This document shows, piece after piece, positions 35,269 to 45,710 of a stretch of DNA of 64,000 bases. Source of the DNA: Thereva unica (taxonomy: Eukaryota > Arthropoda > Insecta > Diptera > Therevidae); contig OX465282.1 of assembly GCA_949987705.1 (NCBI GenBank), positions 8,544,501 to 8,608,500 on the forward strand. Direction: 5' to 3'. The notes below the pieces were generated by a model that was not told where the DNA came from, did no database searches, and saw only the letters and a list, made by a program, of their open reading frames with translations. Numbering within the stretch: position 1 is the stretch's first letter; every line of letters begins with the position of its first letter. Both the position numbers and the translations under genes were made by a program.

Positions 35269-38200
35269 ATGGATACACGAACTAACCATTCACGAAATAA
35301 TGCTACTGCATCCGGGGCAGCCGATGCGCCAGCGCTGGGGACCAGGGATGCTGGTGAGAAGTGGGTTACTGGCCGAAATAATGCTACTGCATCCGGGGCA
35401 GCCGATGCGCCAGCACTGGGGACCAGGGACGCTGGTGAGAAGTGGGTTACTGGCCGAACACCCAAATTAGTCACACCGAAAAGGGAATTAAAATTCGCTG
35501 CGTGGAATGTACGAACAGGACATCACGTTGGTCAAAAGGAAATCATAGCAATGGAATTGTTGAAATGCAAAATATCAATTGCTGCGCTATCGGAACTACG
35601 GCTTACCGGATCCGGGATATTGACAATCGTCCCGCCAACAATCGACGAAACGATGATGCTTTACTATTCCGGTGGTGAGAAAAGAGAGGCCGGCGTCGGA
35701 TTTATGGTCGACCGACGGGCTGCCAGCAGCGTTATCGCATTCCAACCGATATCCGAGCGTTTGGCGGTTATAACCATCAGTGGAACGATCAAGACCCATA
35801 TCATATCCGTTTATGCGCCAACCGAGACCAGCACGGACACGAACAAGGACGAATTTTACGATCAGCTTCAACAGACGCTGGATATGATACCTCAAACCGA
35901 ATTAATAATTCTCGCGGGGGATTTCAATGCACATTCAGGAGTAGATCGAACCGGCTGGGAAGAAACCATGGGCAAATTCGGACACGGAGTAATTAATGAC
36001 AACGGCTTACGCCTGCTTTCATTCGCATCGTCAAACAACTTGATCGTTGGCAACAGCATTTTCCGCCATCCACTCAAACACCAACTCACCTGGCGAAATC
36101 CATCCGGCAAAGACTCGGCGATGTTAGACTACGTTTTGATCAACACAAGATTCCGATCGACGCTTAAAGACGTACGTGCAATGCGTGGACCCGATTGCGG
36201 ATCGGACCATTATCTTGTTCGAGCGAAATTGCAGATGCGATTGCAAAGAGCGAAGAAAACGGAGCCACCACCAGCCAAGAAAAATTGGGCGTGCCTACGG
36301 GACCCGGCCATCGGGCGAGAGTTTCAAATGGCATTATCCAACAAATTCGCGGCGCTCGCAATACCGGACGATATCGATGTAGAAGAAAGGCAATTGTCGG
36401 AGTCTATTGTGGAGTGTGCAATGGAGTTGTGTCCAACTATCCGGAAACGGACGCAGCCATGGATCTCGGACAGCTGTCTGGACCTCGTCGATCAGCGGAA
36501 GCGCATGAAACACGTCGACTTTGAGGAATACCGAAGATTGAACAAAGAAGTTCGGCAGAAAATGAAATTGGAACGAGAAGCGTACTGGAATAACGTTGCG
36601 GCCGACATGGAAAAAGCGGCGTCGAGGCACGAGTACCGGACGGTGTACCAGACAATCCGCCGCTTAGGCGGCAAAACAACATCAACAAACGACAACATCA
36701 AAAAATCGGATGGAACTTTTGTGACTTCTGCCCATGAACGCCTGGAGCGGTGGAGAGCATTCTTCCACCAGCTGTATAACCACGATCCGCCGCAAGGTCC
36801 AGCACCCGAACCACCGATTATCGAACAGCCGATGAATCAGTCTCTCGATACCGAACCAACAATTATCGAGGTGAAGACAGCAATAAAATCGCTGAAAAAT
36901 GGAAAAGCGCCGGGAATAGACCAAGTAACCGCCGAGATGATCAAAGCTGGAGGTGATGTCTTATCACAACGACTTCATGTCCTCATAACACACATATGGC
37001 ATTCGGATCGTGTCCCTTCGGTATGGAAGAAAGCGATCGTTGTCCCAATTTTGAAGAAAGGCGACAGTCGGGAATGCAAGAATTATCGCGGTATTAGCCT
37101 TCTTTCGATCGTCGGTAAAGTATTTACGAAAATAATACAATCGAGGCTACAGAAACATCGAGAGCAAACGAGCCGGGAGGAACAAGCGGGATTTAGACCA
37201 CATCGAGGATGCATTGATCAAATATTCGCCCTCCGTCAGTTAATGGAAGAAAGAATTCGTTGCGGCAAACGAATTGTCGTCGTTTTCATCGATTTCAAAT
37301 CCGCTTTCGATTGCATCGATTGGAACAGCTTGTGGAGAGTCTTGGTAACCGAACACGTGCCATTGAGAATCATCCAACTTCTCCAAGCGTCGTACGATGG
37401 CTCAACCAGCAGCGTTCGTATTCGAAACGACTTATCCGAGGAGTTCCCGATTCAGACGGGTGTCCGACAGGGAGACGTCGCTTCGCCACTTCTCTTCAAC
37501 GTTGTGATCGACGCGATTATGCGTGAAGCATTCGATGGACGACTCGGAGTTCAATACGACGACAACAACTTCGTAACAGACTTAATGTTCGCCGACGATA
37601 GCGCTGTTTTCGCCGACGCGGATGCCGAAGCAACGGACATCTTATACGATATTTCCCGCATCGCCCAATCATACGGGTTAAAAATCAATGCGGAAAAGAC
37701 CAAAGTGCTCACAACGGATGGATCAAGAGCCAGTGTTCACCTCGATGGAACCCAAATCGAACAGGTTCCAAGGTTCAAATATTTGGGATCATTGGTTGAG
37801 GAAACGAAAGTAGCATCGACGGCCGACGTTCACAGCCGTATCGGCCAGGCAACAGCAACATTCGCCTCGCTCAAGTGGTGCATATGGAAACGAGCAAATA
37901 TCTCCATCAAAACAAAACTACGTCTTTACCGAACGTTGATTCTTCCGATTCTTCTTTATGGATCTGAAACGTGGACACTGCTCAAACCGGACGTTAAGAA
38001 GCTCGAGGTCTTCCAAATGCGATGTTTGAGGCAGATCCTCCGTGTCTCACTCCGTGATCGCCTTCGAAACGAGGTTGTCAGACAAAGATGCGATCAGCAA
38101 ACACTGATCGAAGAAGAAATGCAAAAACGTCGACTACGGTGGTTTGGACATGTTTGCCGAATGGATGATAACCGCTTGCCACGTAAACTTCTCTGGCGAG

Positions 38201-38421
38201 ACCGTCCTGCAGACTGGAGAATACAGCGATCGGCACCGAAGAAAACCTGGTTGAAGAATATCGAGGGTGACTTAAAGAATCAACGATTATCAGTTACCGA
38301 GGCTCGAGACACCGCCAAAAACCGAGAAGAATGGAAGCGAATCGTGAATAGAGTTCGGGACCCAGCGGCACCGACAGCAGCGTATCCGTTGCGGGGACGT
38401 CCCGCTCGGACCGCCAGCTAA
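35269..38421 (+). CDS. Endonuclease/reverse transcriptase of the RTE-like LINE
   Basis: An intact 1050-residue polyprotein. It nicks chromosomal DNA and primes reverse transcription of its own RNA there. Residues about 74-320 are an apurinic-like endonuclease: AAWNVRTG (N80), SELRL (E109), GDFNAHSG (D218, N220), LDYVL (D287) and GSDHYLV (D313, H314). Residues about 585-900 are the RT: EEQAGFRPHRGC, motif A VFIDFKSAFD (D675, D681), motif B RQGDVASPLLFN and motif C FADD (D776, D777). The C-terminal part has YGSETWTL and LRWFGHVCRMDDNRLPRKLL, a basic tail found in many such LINEs. No RNase H domain is present. The ATG at 35269 is the first in frame and comes before two tandem 27-residue units (residues 36-62 are the second unit). 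The stop at 38419-38421 lies about 10 bases before the tail. No catalytic residue is missing, so activity is plausible. Confidence 0.93.
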   Translation: MDTRTNHSRNNATASGAADAPALGTRDAGEKWVTGRNNATASGAADAPALGTRDAGEKWVTGRTPKLVTPKRELKFAAWNVRTGHHVGQKEIIAMELLKCKISIAALSELRLTGSGILTIVPPTIDETMMLYYSGGEKREAGVGFMVDRRAASSVIAFQPISERLAVITISGTIKTHIISVYAPTETSTDTNKDEFYDQLQQTLDMIPQTELIILAGDFNAHSGVDRTGWEETMGKFGHGVINDNGLRLLSFASSNNLIVGNSIFRHPLKHQLTWRNPSGKDSAMLDYVLINTRFRSTLKDVRAMRGPDCGSDHYLVRAKLQMRLQRAKKTEPPPAKKNWACLRDPAIGREFQMALSNKFAALAIPDDIDVEERQLSESIVECAMELCPTIRKRTQPWISDSCLDLVDQRKRMKHVDFEEYRRLNKEVRQKMKLEREAYWNNVAADMEKAASRHEYRTVYQTIRRLGGKTTSTNDNIKKSDGTFVTSAHERLERWRAFFHQLYNHDPPQGPAPEPPIIEQPMNQSLDTEPTIIEVKTAIKSLKNGKAPGIDQVTAEMIKAGGDVLSQRLHVLITHIWHSDRVPSVWKKAIVVPILKKGDSRECKNYRGISLLSIVGKVFTKIIQSRLQKHREQTSREEQAGFRPHRGCIDQIFALRQLMEERIRCGKRIVVVFIDFKSAFDCIDWNSLWRVLVTEHVPLRIIQLLQASYDGSTSSVRIRNDLSEEFPIQTGVRQGDVASPLLFNVVIDAIMREAFDGRLGVQYDDNNFVTDLMFADDSAVFADADAEATDILYDISRIAQSYGLKINAEKTKVLTTDGSRASVHLDGTQIEQVPRFKYLGSLVEETKVASTADVHSRIGQATATFASLKWCIWKRANISIKTKLRLYRTLILPILLYGSETWTLLKPDVKKLEVFQMRCLRQILRVSLRDRLRNEVVRQRCDQQTLIEEEMQKRRLRWFGHVCRMDDNRLPRKLLWRDRPADWRIQRSAPKKTWLKNIEGDLKNQRLSVTEARDTAKNREEWKRIVNRVRDPAAPTAAYPLRGRPARTAS
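35293..35454 (+). repeat. Two tandem 81-bp units in the N-terminus of the LINE ORF
   Basis: Unit 1 (35293-35373) and unit 2 (35374-35454) differ at only a few bases (GCGCTG/GCACTG and GGATGC/GGACGC). The length is a multiple of three, so the ORF gains a duplicated 27-residue segment (NNATASGAADAPALG and on) with unchanged protein sequence. It precedes the endonuclease and probably does not affect catalysis. Confidence 0.95.
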
Positions 38422-38463
38422 CGGATCAAAGAAGAAGAAGAAGAAGAAGAAGACACTCAATTG

Positions 38464-39785
38464 GGAGCCATCTGTTTTGGGTACATAATAATATCTAAGT
38501 ATTAAGTTGATCGGGACAGCCTCAAAACGCGTTTAATATTTGTAGGTGGATAAGATGTATTAGTGGAGAGTATCGGTTCTGTATTTTCCGGGCTATCGAT
38601 TACTAAACTGGTGGACTGTGCGCTAACCTTTCTTAAATCCGTATACATCATTGATTTTTGAGAAAACCTTTTCGGAAAATAGGATCAGCATATCGTTGAC
38701 ATAGCCGATTGCCTTTATATTTAAGTTCTTACTCTCATCGCATAAATCGAAAGTAAATACAATAAATTTGAAAAAATATATATTTAAATTTTAACATTTA
38801 TTTTCACAAGTACTTTGTTGAAATTTTAATGTAACGGCATGAAAACTTTACGTTAAGATATTTTGCATTACCCTATACATATGTAGATCACCAATAAAAA
38901 TGGTCAAGGTGTAGTTATGTGCAAAGAAACCTCAGGTCAAATTACTATTGATAACAAAACATGCAACTTTCAAGCAAGGACATTTAAAAAACAGTTTCAT
39001 TTAATGAAATTTAACACGGAGGCGTCTAGAATTTTAATATTTGTGAACAAGGTCAAGTACTAGCCATTTTTGGCTTAAGTTTTGTCACAAGAACGTTCAC
39101 AGTTCATACATTTTTGCCACTTCCATCAGACGCAATTTGTCCCAGACCAGACTTTCACCTTCTCACAACAAATCCCGCCTAAATCTATATTTAAAAAACA
39201 TGCCTTCAGTAATTAGTGACAGAGTTACAACCAATTTTTTCGGCATTCTTTTTTGATTTCGACTAAAAAAAGGAAAAGCAAAAACGAAAATTTGCAACTT
39301 CTACCCGCCATAAAAAACTGCTAATGCTCCTGCTCTGGATTTATTCATCAAAAACATTTCACTTTTTTAGAAGACCCGCAATAAAATTTATTACCATGAG
39401 AAACTGAGGCGATTTCGGGAATTGGTCCGGTTCTTTTCTTGCGGGAATACCTTGGCATTGCCATCATAAACAATCAAGGAAGGAACAATAAAAAAAATTG
39501 GCGAAACTGTTAAAAAAGGTAGTTTTACGGGGCATTTACAGTTTTTTTTAACTGATCCTGGAGTGACCTTCAACAGTTGTTCTAGGAAGAATTTTTTAAG
39601 GAGACTAAGTTGTTTTGCATTTTGGCTGATTGTTCTAGGAAGTGTTTTTATTTGTAAAAAAAAAGGTTTTCTTGCCCTGACTTTCGATGTTGTCTGGACG
39701 ATAGGGAATTGTTTTATGATACTCTATCAAGGATCTAAAAAACTGGAAAGTGAAAAATCTGTTCCTTGTTATCTTAACTCACACC
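38464..39785. other. Unassigned stretch downstream of the LINE
   Basis: AT-rich, with frames at 39391-39573 (minus) and 39563-39790 that have no recognised domain. Confidence 0.4.
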
Positions 39786-39833
39786 GTTAAGGCCCCCATA
39801 CACGGCCAAATTCGATGTACATCCAGATTTTCC
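39786..39833 (+). mobile_element. Single end of the GGCCCCCATACACGG MITE family
   Basis: TTAAGGCCCCCATACACGG followed by a CCAAATTCGATGTACATCCA block matches the termini of the two complete copies nearby. A flanking TTAA (39786-39789) would suit a piggyBac-type element. No partner end is adjacent. An alternative partner is the right end of the copy at 40504-40654, which also runs into TTAA. Confidence 0.5.
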
Positions 39834-40139
39834 TGAATGTAGGTTAATCACTAGTGTATAAGAAATATGTTAGAGGATTACATAGCTCCATTACATTCAA
39901 AGGTAACCCCGTCTGGACGGCCGATTGTTTTATCAAACCTAGTCAAGTATCCCTATTTGGCATATCGCCGACTTAAGCTCCGGTTATATCTACAGACATT
40001 GAGTGTGCCAGACACGTGCTGTGACAGACAAAATAATATTCTTCTATACAGTGTGTTTGAATGTATTTATATGAGGGTATGGTGGGTGGGTAGCAGTAAC
40101 CCTCGGGTGAGTACAATACCCACCTAGAATTTGAGAGTA

Positions 40140-40940
40140 ACCGAACGTCTGGTTCTGGTACATATTCGCTGAATCTCACACAGCTCTGCATTATCCTACC
40201 TATTAGCTATTCATACCAGTCACAGGTCTGAAACGTTGGAGGTATTTTCTATATCCCTCATTTCCATTCAAGAGCTGCGTGATTTCATAACCTACTTCCC
40301 TACACTCCCTCGAAACCTCTCTATCACGTTTGGGATAAGTTTGACGGTCCACAGACTCTTAACAGACTCATCTCACTTGCCTAGCCGTTACGTTATAGAC
40401 TAGCAATGCATCTGCCATCGTACTGAATTTCTCCGCTCTAACATATTCTGAATCATAGAGACGCATGCATTCTCAAGCCAGCTTCTCTATGGATATAAAG
40501 GAACCATACACGGTCAAATTGGATGTACGTCCACATCTTCATCAAACCCATGATCGCAATGAGCTTTGATCGGCCGACTGGTCCACAATCGACAGTTTTG
40601 GTTGTACATCCGCACTTCGATGTACATCCAATTTGAACGTGTATGGGGGCCTTAACTCCCGCTATCGCGCGAAGGACGCTTAAGCTGGAGCCCGATACAT
40701 GCGTACGTTGCCCTCCATTTTCTGCTGTAAGCCCTCTTGTTCAACGCTTTTGCCCAAACTGGAACTGCGTAAAGCTAGAGTGAGCTGACTACCGTCGCCA
40801 TCAGGAAGCGGCGGATTGGTTTTACGTCCCTAGTTCTTCCAAATGTGCGTTTTAAGAATAAGCGTCTTGTTGATCATAGCTCCCCGGTACGTTAAGGTGA
40901 GCTGTGAGTAAGTAATCTGTTCCCATACCTTGATCTTGAT
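40140..40940 (-). pseudogene. R1-like LINE fragment (RT thumb to C-terminus), split by a MITE
   Basis: On the minus strand from about 40860 to 40670 one reads RRFLMATVVSSL, YAVPVWAKALNKRAYSRKW and a SLSVLRAIAG segment. These match the R1-type stretch RRxLLxxVVxSxLLYGxPVWxxAL and SALRV. After the MITE (40504-40654) the relic resumes: around 40360-40230 the frame reads VDRQTYPKRDREVSRECREV followed by a GYEITQLLNGNEGYRKYLQR segment. This is the post-RT block usually seen as LIPN...RKHGEVNYHLTQFLxGHGxFRxYL. Stops and shifts make it inactive. The related fragment at 18355-18560 covers the same C-terminal block. Confidence 0.75.
40504..40654 (-). mobile_element. MITE of about 150 bp, copy A
   Basis: The left end CCATACACGGTCAAATTGGA and the right end (reverse complement GGCCCCCATACACGTTCAAA) form inverted termini of about 30 bp that include a GATGTACATCC word. 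The right end is followed by TTAA. It interrupts the R1-like LINE relic at 40140-40940. It is in the opposite orientation to copy B. Confidence 0.8.
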
Positions 40941-40955
40941 TCTTGCGGATCAGCA

Positions 40956-41108
40956 CACTATACACGGTAAAATTGGATGTACATCGAAGGGCGGATGTAC
41001 AACCAAAACTATCGATTGTGGGCCAGTCGGCCGATCAAAGCTCATTGCGATCATGGGTTTGATGAAAATGTGGATGTACATCCAATTTGACCGTGTATGG
41101 GGGCCTTT
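40956..41108 (+). mobile_element. MITE of about 150 bp, copy B
   Basis: Its sequence aligns end to end with the reverse complement of copy A: TATACACGG start, GATGTACATCGAAG, CAACCAAAACTATCGATTGTG, GCCGATCAAAGCTCATTG and GACCGTGTATGGGGGCC end. The termini are inverted repeats. A 69-codon frame at 40930-41139 is incidental. Confidence 0.8.
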
Positions 41109-42115
41109 ACAATTTTGTGTTCAGCAAATAGATAGTTAGTTCACGTTTTGATTGAAGAAGTTATTTGGAAAACGAGTAAGTGGTCTTCTGTCTGATGTAC
41201 ATATCGCCGTACGGTTTGGCAAATAATGTTCGATAGTCAATTTGAGGTCGTTCATATTTGCAAATTTTAAGGCTACGATTGCCTGTTGCAACTAATTATT
41301 TTTCATTTAATTACGGTTGTAATTTATAATAGCTGCTCACTAATTTCATATTTATACTGGAATACACGCATTTTGTGAAAATATTTCATAACACCTTCAT
41401 CCTGTTTTCAGGCGCTAATTATCAGTTTTATGGGTACATCTGCTTAATTTTCTTGTGTTCCAAAATCGAATTGTAAAACGGCAGCCAGACTACTCTATTT
41501 CTAACGATGTAACGCACAAAAGTATTGAGTTTTCATTCCATTGATACATCGGAATAAGTCGGTTTATTCTTGGGATAAATTGGTCGATGCAACTTCCGCA
41601 TCTTATGAAATTCCACCTTTAATTGGTCGACTTTCAATAAATTCATTTTCACGACCGGCATATTTATTTTACGTTATTATTTTTTTCGATAAATCTTGCG
41701 ATATCCCACTTCTGAAAACAATGCTACGAAGTAGTTTTTTGTCTCCCTTTTGTAAGGGAAAGAAAAAAAAGGTATGGCAGAAGGGAGAATTTATATTAAA
41801 AGCAACAACAACAAGCTTAAGCATTCTAACGTATAGTTTGTTGGAAAAGCTGGCTTCTGTGAAAACCCGTGACCTGTGTGAAACTGGTCATATTAATTTG
41901 TTAGACTGTAATACCTCGGCTTCTCCGACCGAACTGCGCAAGTTCGAGCAAATGGGTGTACTGAACTTCAAATTTTTGCCTGAGTTCCCATAAATTTTCA
42001 CATATTGAATCAAGAAAAATATAGCCTGAGTTCGCCCAACAAAACATGAAGTTGAGATTGAACGTAAAAGCTCGCTCAAAAGAGATTAATCCACTGGAAT
42101 AATGTACTATCATTC
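41109..42115. other. Unassigned stretch with a 150-codon open frame
   Basis: The plus-strand frame 41541-41993 (150 codons) is the longest non-repeat frame here. It has no recognised motif and includes a lysine run at about residues 73-79. I cannot distinguish it from chance. Confidence 0.25.
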
Positions 42116-42672
42116 CAAAGCAACAACAATTTCAAGTATGAACTGAACATGCCAGCTGGTGAAGCCACTTATATGGATTGAATGGAACTTTATTGAACCG
42201 ACGCCAGTGAAGCCGGGGTTTAAAGGAACAAACAAAAAAGAGCAATTAAAGAGGAGTTCTCGCGACATGGAGTTTTGTTTTCCTCAATTCGTTCATTTAC
42301 CTCTTTTAACAATTCTTGAGACCGAATTTAAAAATGCACAACTGCGCCTTCTTGTTTATATCAATCATGGTAAACAGCAATACAGAGTCATCGGAACATT
42401 TTATCCTTTTTGTGAATGGATTTGGTGCTTTTTACAAAATTTTCAAAAAGTGCTCCAAATAAATGAGAATTTCTCGAATCTGGAAGCCACAATCTTTGGA
42501 AAACTTTTTGCAAGAGGAGTTCAGTGACAGAGATTGATACTTATCAATTTTCTTCTTCTTTTTTTTTTCAAAGTTTTAAATATTTTTAAAATCTTAATAT
42601 CTGAAATTGCGCCCCTGACAAATTGCGCCCGGTGCAAGTGCACCATTCGCACCTATGAAAGCACCGTCCTGG
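42116..42672 (+). repeat. Dispersed repeat family C, longest copy
   Basis: Four blocks recur elsewhere in the same order. (1) AAAGCAACAACAATTTCAAG to GTGAAGCC (42116-42212), also at 56146-56220. (2) TTCATTTACCTCTTTTAACA (near 42291) and (3) ATTTTCAAAAAGTGCTC (near 42437), both also at 58610-58715. (4) The ATCTGAAATTGCGCCC region with the 56-bp motif (42617-42672), also at 59080-59139. The frame at 42159-42527 (122 codons) lies across this repeat and has no domain. Class unknown. Confidence 0.65.
42617..42672 (+). repeat. Dispersed 56-bp GCGCCC motif, copy 2
   Basis: Nearly identical to 29265-29320, including GCGCCCGGTGCAAGTGCACC and ATTCGCACCTATGAAAG. It is preceded by a partial duplicate (GAAATTGCGCCCCTG) at 42603-42617. 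Confidence 0.85.
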
Positions 42673-42894
42673 TAGACGTCGACAGCTTATTTCTATCTTT
42701 CATTGCAGTTGCAATTTGTTTCAAAATGCCGATGTTTTACATAACACTGTGCCAGAGCATAAAACACGCAAGTAGGTATCTCTCTGCTGTTTGTTCGTTG
42801 AACTTCATAGTTAACCATGTTAAGCCGCCTCTACATGATGCGGTGAACGTTTGATCCGAATATTGGTTTCCAACTTTGGAGTGATACCCATCAC

Positions 42895-43015
42895 CACTGT
42901 TGCCAGATCAGGGCAATCTTCCCTAAATTTAGGGGATTTTAGCTCGCCAGGGGAATTTCAGGGGAGAAAACCCCCGTCAGGGGAATTATTAGGGGAATGT
43001 AATTTTTACGTCTTA
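42895..43015. repeat. AGGGGAAT-rich cluster after a TGTTGCCAGATCAGGG word
   Basis: CACTGTTGCCAGATCAGGGC is followed by repeated TTTAGGGGA, CAGGGGAATTTC, TCAGGGGAATTA and TTAGGGGAATG words. It looks like the degraded end of a dispersed repeat. TTTAGGGGAGA recurs once more at about 43108. Confidence 0.5.
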
Positions 43016-45700
43016 TTCTTGATTTAATTAAATCAGCTTAGAAAATAATAGTTGCCCGAAATTTATTACTAACATATTTCTTAGTAAGTATTCGTTTCAT
43101 ACATAAATTTAGGGGAGAAGTAATGAATTTTTGGTTAATATAGAGCTATCCCTAGGGCACTCAGGAGAGAAAAGCACTAATGCTCTGGCAGCACTGCCGA
43201 TCACAGCGGGAATATGTCCAAGCATAAACGTTGGACGCAAGGAAACTATACAAGGAGTTAAAACTCTTATGGAGGAAATAACTGGAAATGGATGGGTAGC
43301 AGAAGATAAACTTCTACTTATTTTTTGGCCACAGTTGTCGCCTAAAGCTACCATGCGGAAATGAAGTTAGCGGAATTTTACCCATTTCGACGATTTGTTC
43401 AAAATTAAGTTAGTCGAAATGGAACAAAGCAAGAAAAATTCCTTGGAAATCAATAAAAATTCATTGGAAAATCCAAAAATTGGTTAAATACGCAAAATTG
43501 CATTGTTATAAACCAATTTAGAAGCTGATTTTACAAGTTAGGAGTAAACATAAAATATCTTAGTAGTTAACGAACTTGGCCATGAACCGGATTATTATAA
43601 TCAGCCATGTTTTTTGGGGTACATATGACTGTTGCGCCCTCATTAATCAAACGAAAATTGACAACACGGAGTTTGTACTCCTTGTATAGTCTCCCTGGTT
43701 GGACGCTAGACATTGGACGTTCTTAGGTCGAGCGTTGGCCGCACGATACCTCTTACCACCAAGGGCCCAACGAGAGAGGGTGTTGATAGCATCGTGTAGA
43801 GACTTCGAACTAAAATGCAAACATACGACTTACTTCGAACAAAAATTCGGCGAACATTCGGTATCGGTCGGTGGCGTGCGTAAAATGTTACGCGTGCCAT
43901 CAATGGCCACCATCCCTGGACTAGAGCTTGCTGTTCGACATAGCATACTCTATGATAAACCTATCGACAGTATAAATGTGCAGTATCCCGGAGGGCTACT
44001 ATTTTTCATAAAAAAAAATTGTCCATCTTTGGCTAAGATCAGACATAGTGTATTTGGATAGTACTAGTACAAAATATTTTAGCGAGTTCAATTACATAAC
44101 AGTCTCCTTTCACGGCTGATTCAGCCCCCGCCCATGCTCCTTACACAAGAGACTTCCGCCTATACCCACCTATACCTAACAAACTTTCTGATTAAATTAT
44201 AAATTATCAAAATTTGCTAATTGAGACAAAATAAATCCATGAAAGAACAAAGCAAAATATTTTCCATCTATATGTAAAATTCTTTTGTATAAAAATACAT
44301 TAATTCAAAAAAATAATAAAACTAAGAATATTAATTATAAATTTTATTGATAATTGTGACATCACTAGCATATCAAAAGAGCGTAAAATTTCTTTATAAC
44401 AATACAAAATTCTAACTGTTAAAGAAAAATATTTTGATTCGTTTTCCCCTACCAAAAAAAACTATATGAAAATAATAAAATTTTACAAAAACCAAAAATC
44501 AAAAACCAAAAACAAAAATCCTCTACCGTAAAAATATTATCAGCGCCCTGAATACTAATTTACCAGATTATCCGGTGGCCGAAAAAATATATAAATTCGT
44601 TATCCTAAAAATTATGAAAGATAAAACCTCGTCTCTTCTCATTGTTCTGTGTTTTTAAAACTGAAAGAAAAATGTGCAACACACACTCAAAAAAAAAAAA
44701 ATTAAAAATATATATAAAGATAAAATAAAGATGGTTTTCAATCGAAAACAAAAGACGGGATGAATCCATTTCTTTGAAAAAAAAAAATTATCTTTATGAG
44801 ACACGTCAAGAAAATAATAAGATGAAAAAAAAAAAAAATATTGACCCCGCAACGATGAAGAAGAAGATGCTCCTTTTTTAAAACTTAAGTGAAAAAGGTG
44901 AAAACGAGAGTCAAGCTTCTTCTTTATCAGGTAAAAAAAATTTGCATTTGCCAAAAAAGTACCGTTTTATAAAAATTTATTATTTACGTAATATTAATAT
45001 TTTTATTTATTTTTTTTTATTATTATTATTTCTTTGATTATTTTCTCTGCCATCAACTCGCCACCAAATGGAACCAGAGTCCTTGTGTGAGGTATTTTTT
45101 TATTATTATTATGGATGGCATCAAGAGTCCCGACTTTTAAGTTTATTGCTTGGCTACCTTAAAAAGAAGAAGGGTCGGTTTTATTGGGGGTAACATACAT
45201 ATATAAAGTATTTTTTACGATATTCTTAATTATCATAATTTTTTAGCGGCATCTTTCATAAACAGTTATGATGGCAATTATCTGCGTGCAGATTAAGAGT
45301 ATTCGCCCCTTTTGTAAACACACAGCAAAATATTAGACGAAAAAAAAAAATAAAAATAAAAATAAAACAACAAAATACAACATCGAATACCCACCCGAGA
45401 GACCAAGAGCACATGACTCTGGTCTATTATTTAAGTCACGCCCCATAAAATTGTTTTAAATAGAAAATTTGTCCAGTTAACTCCACCTATTTAACCAGGT
45501 AAAACTGATCTGGATTGGTTGTTCCAGGTGAATACATATCCCCTACCTTTGTTACCTTATATACCTGGAAATGGTGTGTTCCGCTTTGCTCAATCCAAAA
45601 AGATCTTAAACTGAAGACGATTTGTGTTGTGAACTTAAAAAAGAGCAAAAAGACCCCCAGCCTAAAGAAGAAACTCGATTTCCTTCCCTGAAGCACAGCA
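43016..45700. other. Unassigned AT-rich stretch
   Basis: Frames at 43131-43364 and 43699-44061 were examined and have no convincing domain. From about 44150 onward the sequence is very AT-rich, with A-runs and no recognisable repeat family. Confidence 0.35.
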
Positions 45701-45710
45701 CACCAAACAC

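Larger units (their letters stand above)
35154..38463 (+). mobile_element. Full-length RTE-like non-LTR retrotransposon
   Basis: The element body is about 35165-38452 (3.29 kb). It is flanked by perfect 11-bp direct repeats ACACTCAATTG at 35154-35164 and 38453-38463, a target-site duplication from target-primed insertion. It has about 100 bp of 5' leader, one ORF, a 3' UTR of only about 10 bases and a (GAA)n-type tail (about 38428-38452). Size, single ORF with apurinic endonuclease plus RT, nearly absent 3' UTR and a short tandem tail instead of poly(A) all fit the RTE clade. The clade call is from general knowledge of these traits and not from a tree. The second copy at 284-1364 independently confirms both termini. 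An intact ORF and a perfect duplication suggest recent insertion. Confidence 0.92.

Noticed and set aside
36164..37526. Multiple antisense and shifted frames of 65-109 codons within the LINE ORF
   Set aside because: Shadows of the long GC-richer coding frame; they carry no independent motifs.
41541..41993. 150-codon frame as a host gene
   Set aside because: No domain, an internal lysine run from an A-tract, and no supporting splice or promoter signals. Left as unassigned.
43131..43364. Possible LINE RNase H remnant (LGHSGEKSTNALAAL)
   Set aside because: Only the short GHSG..N.xALA pattern fits. The flanking sequence does not support RNase H in any frame.
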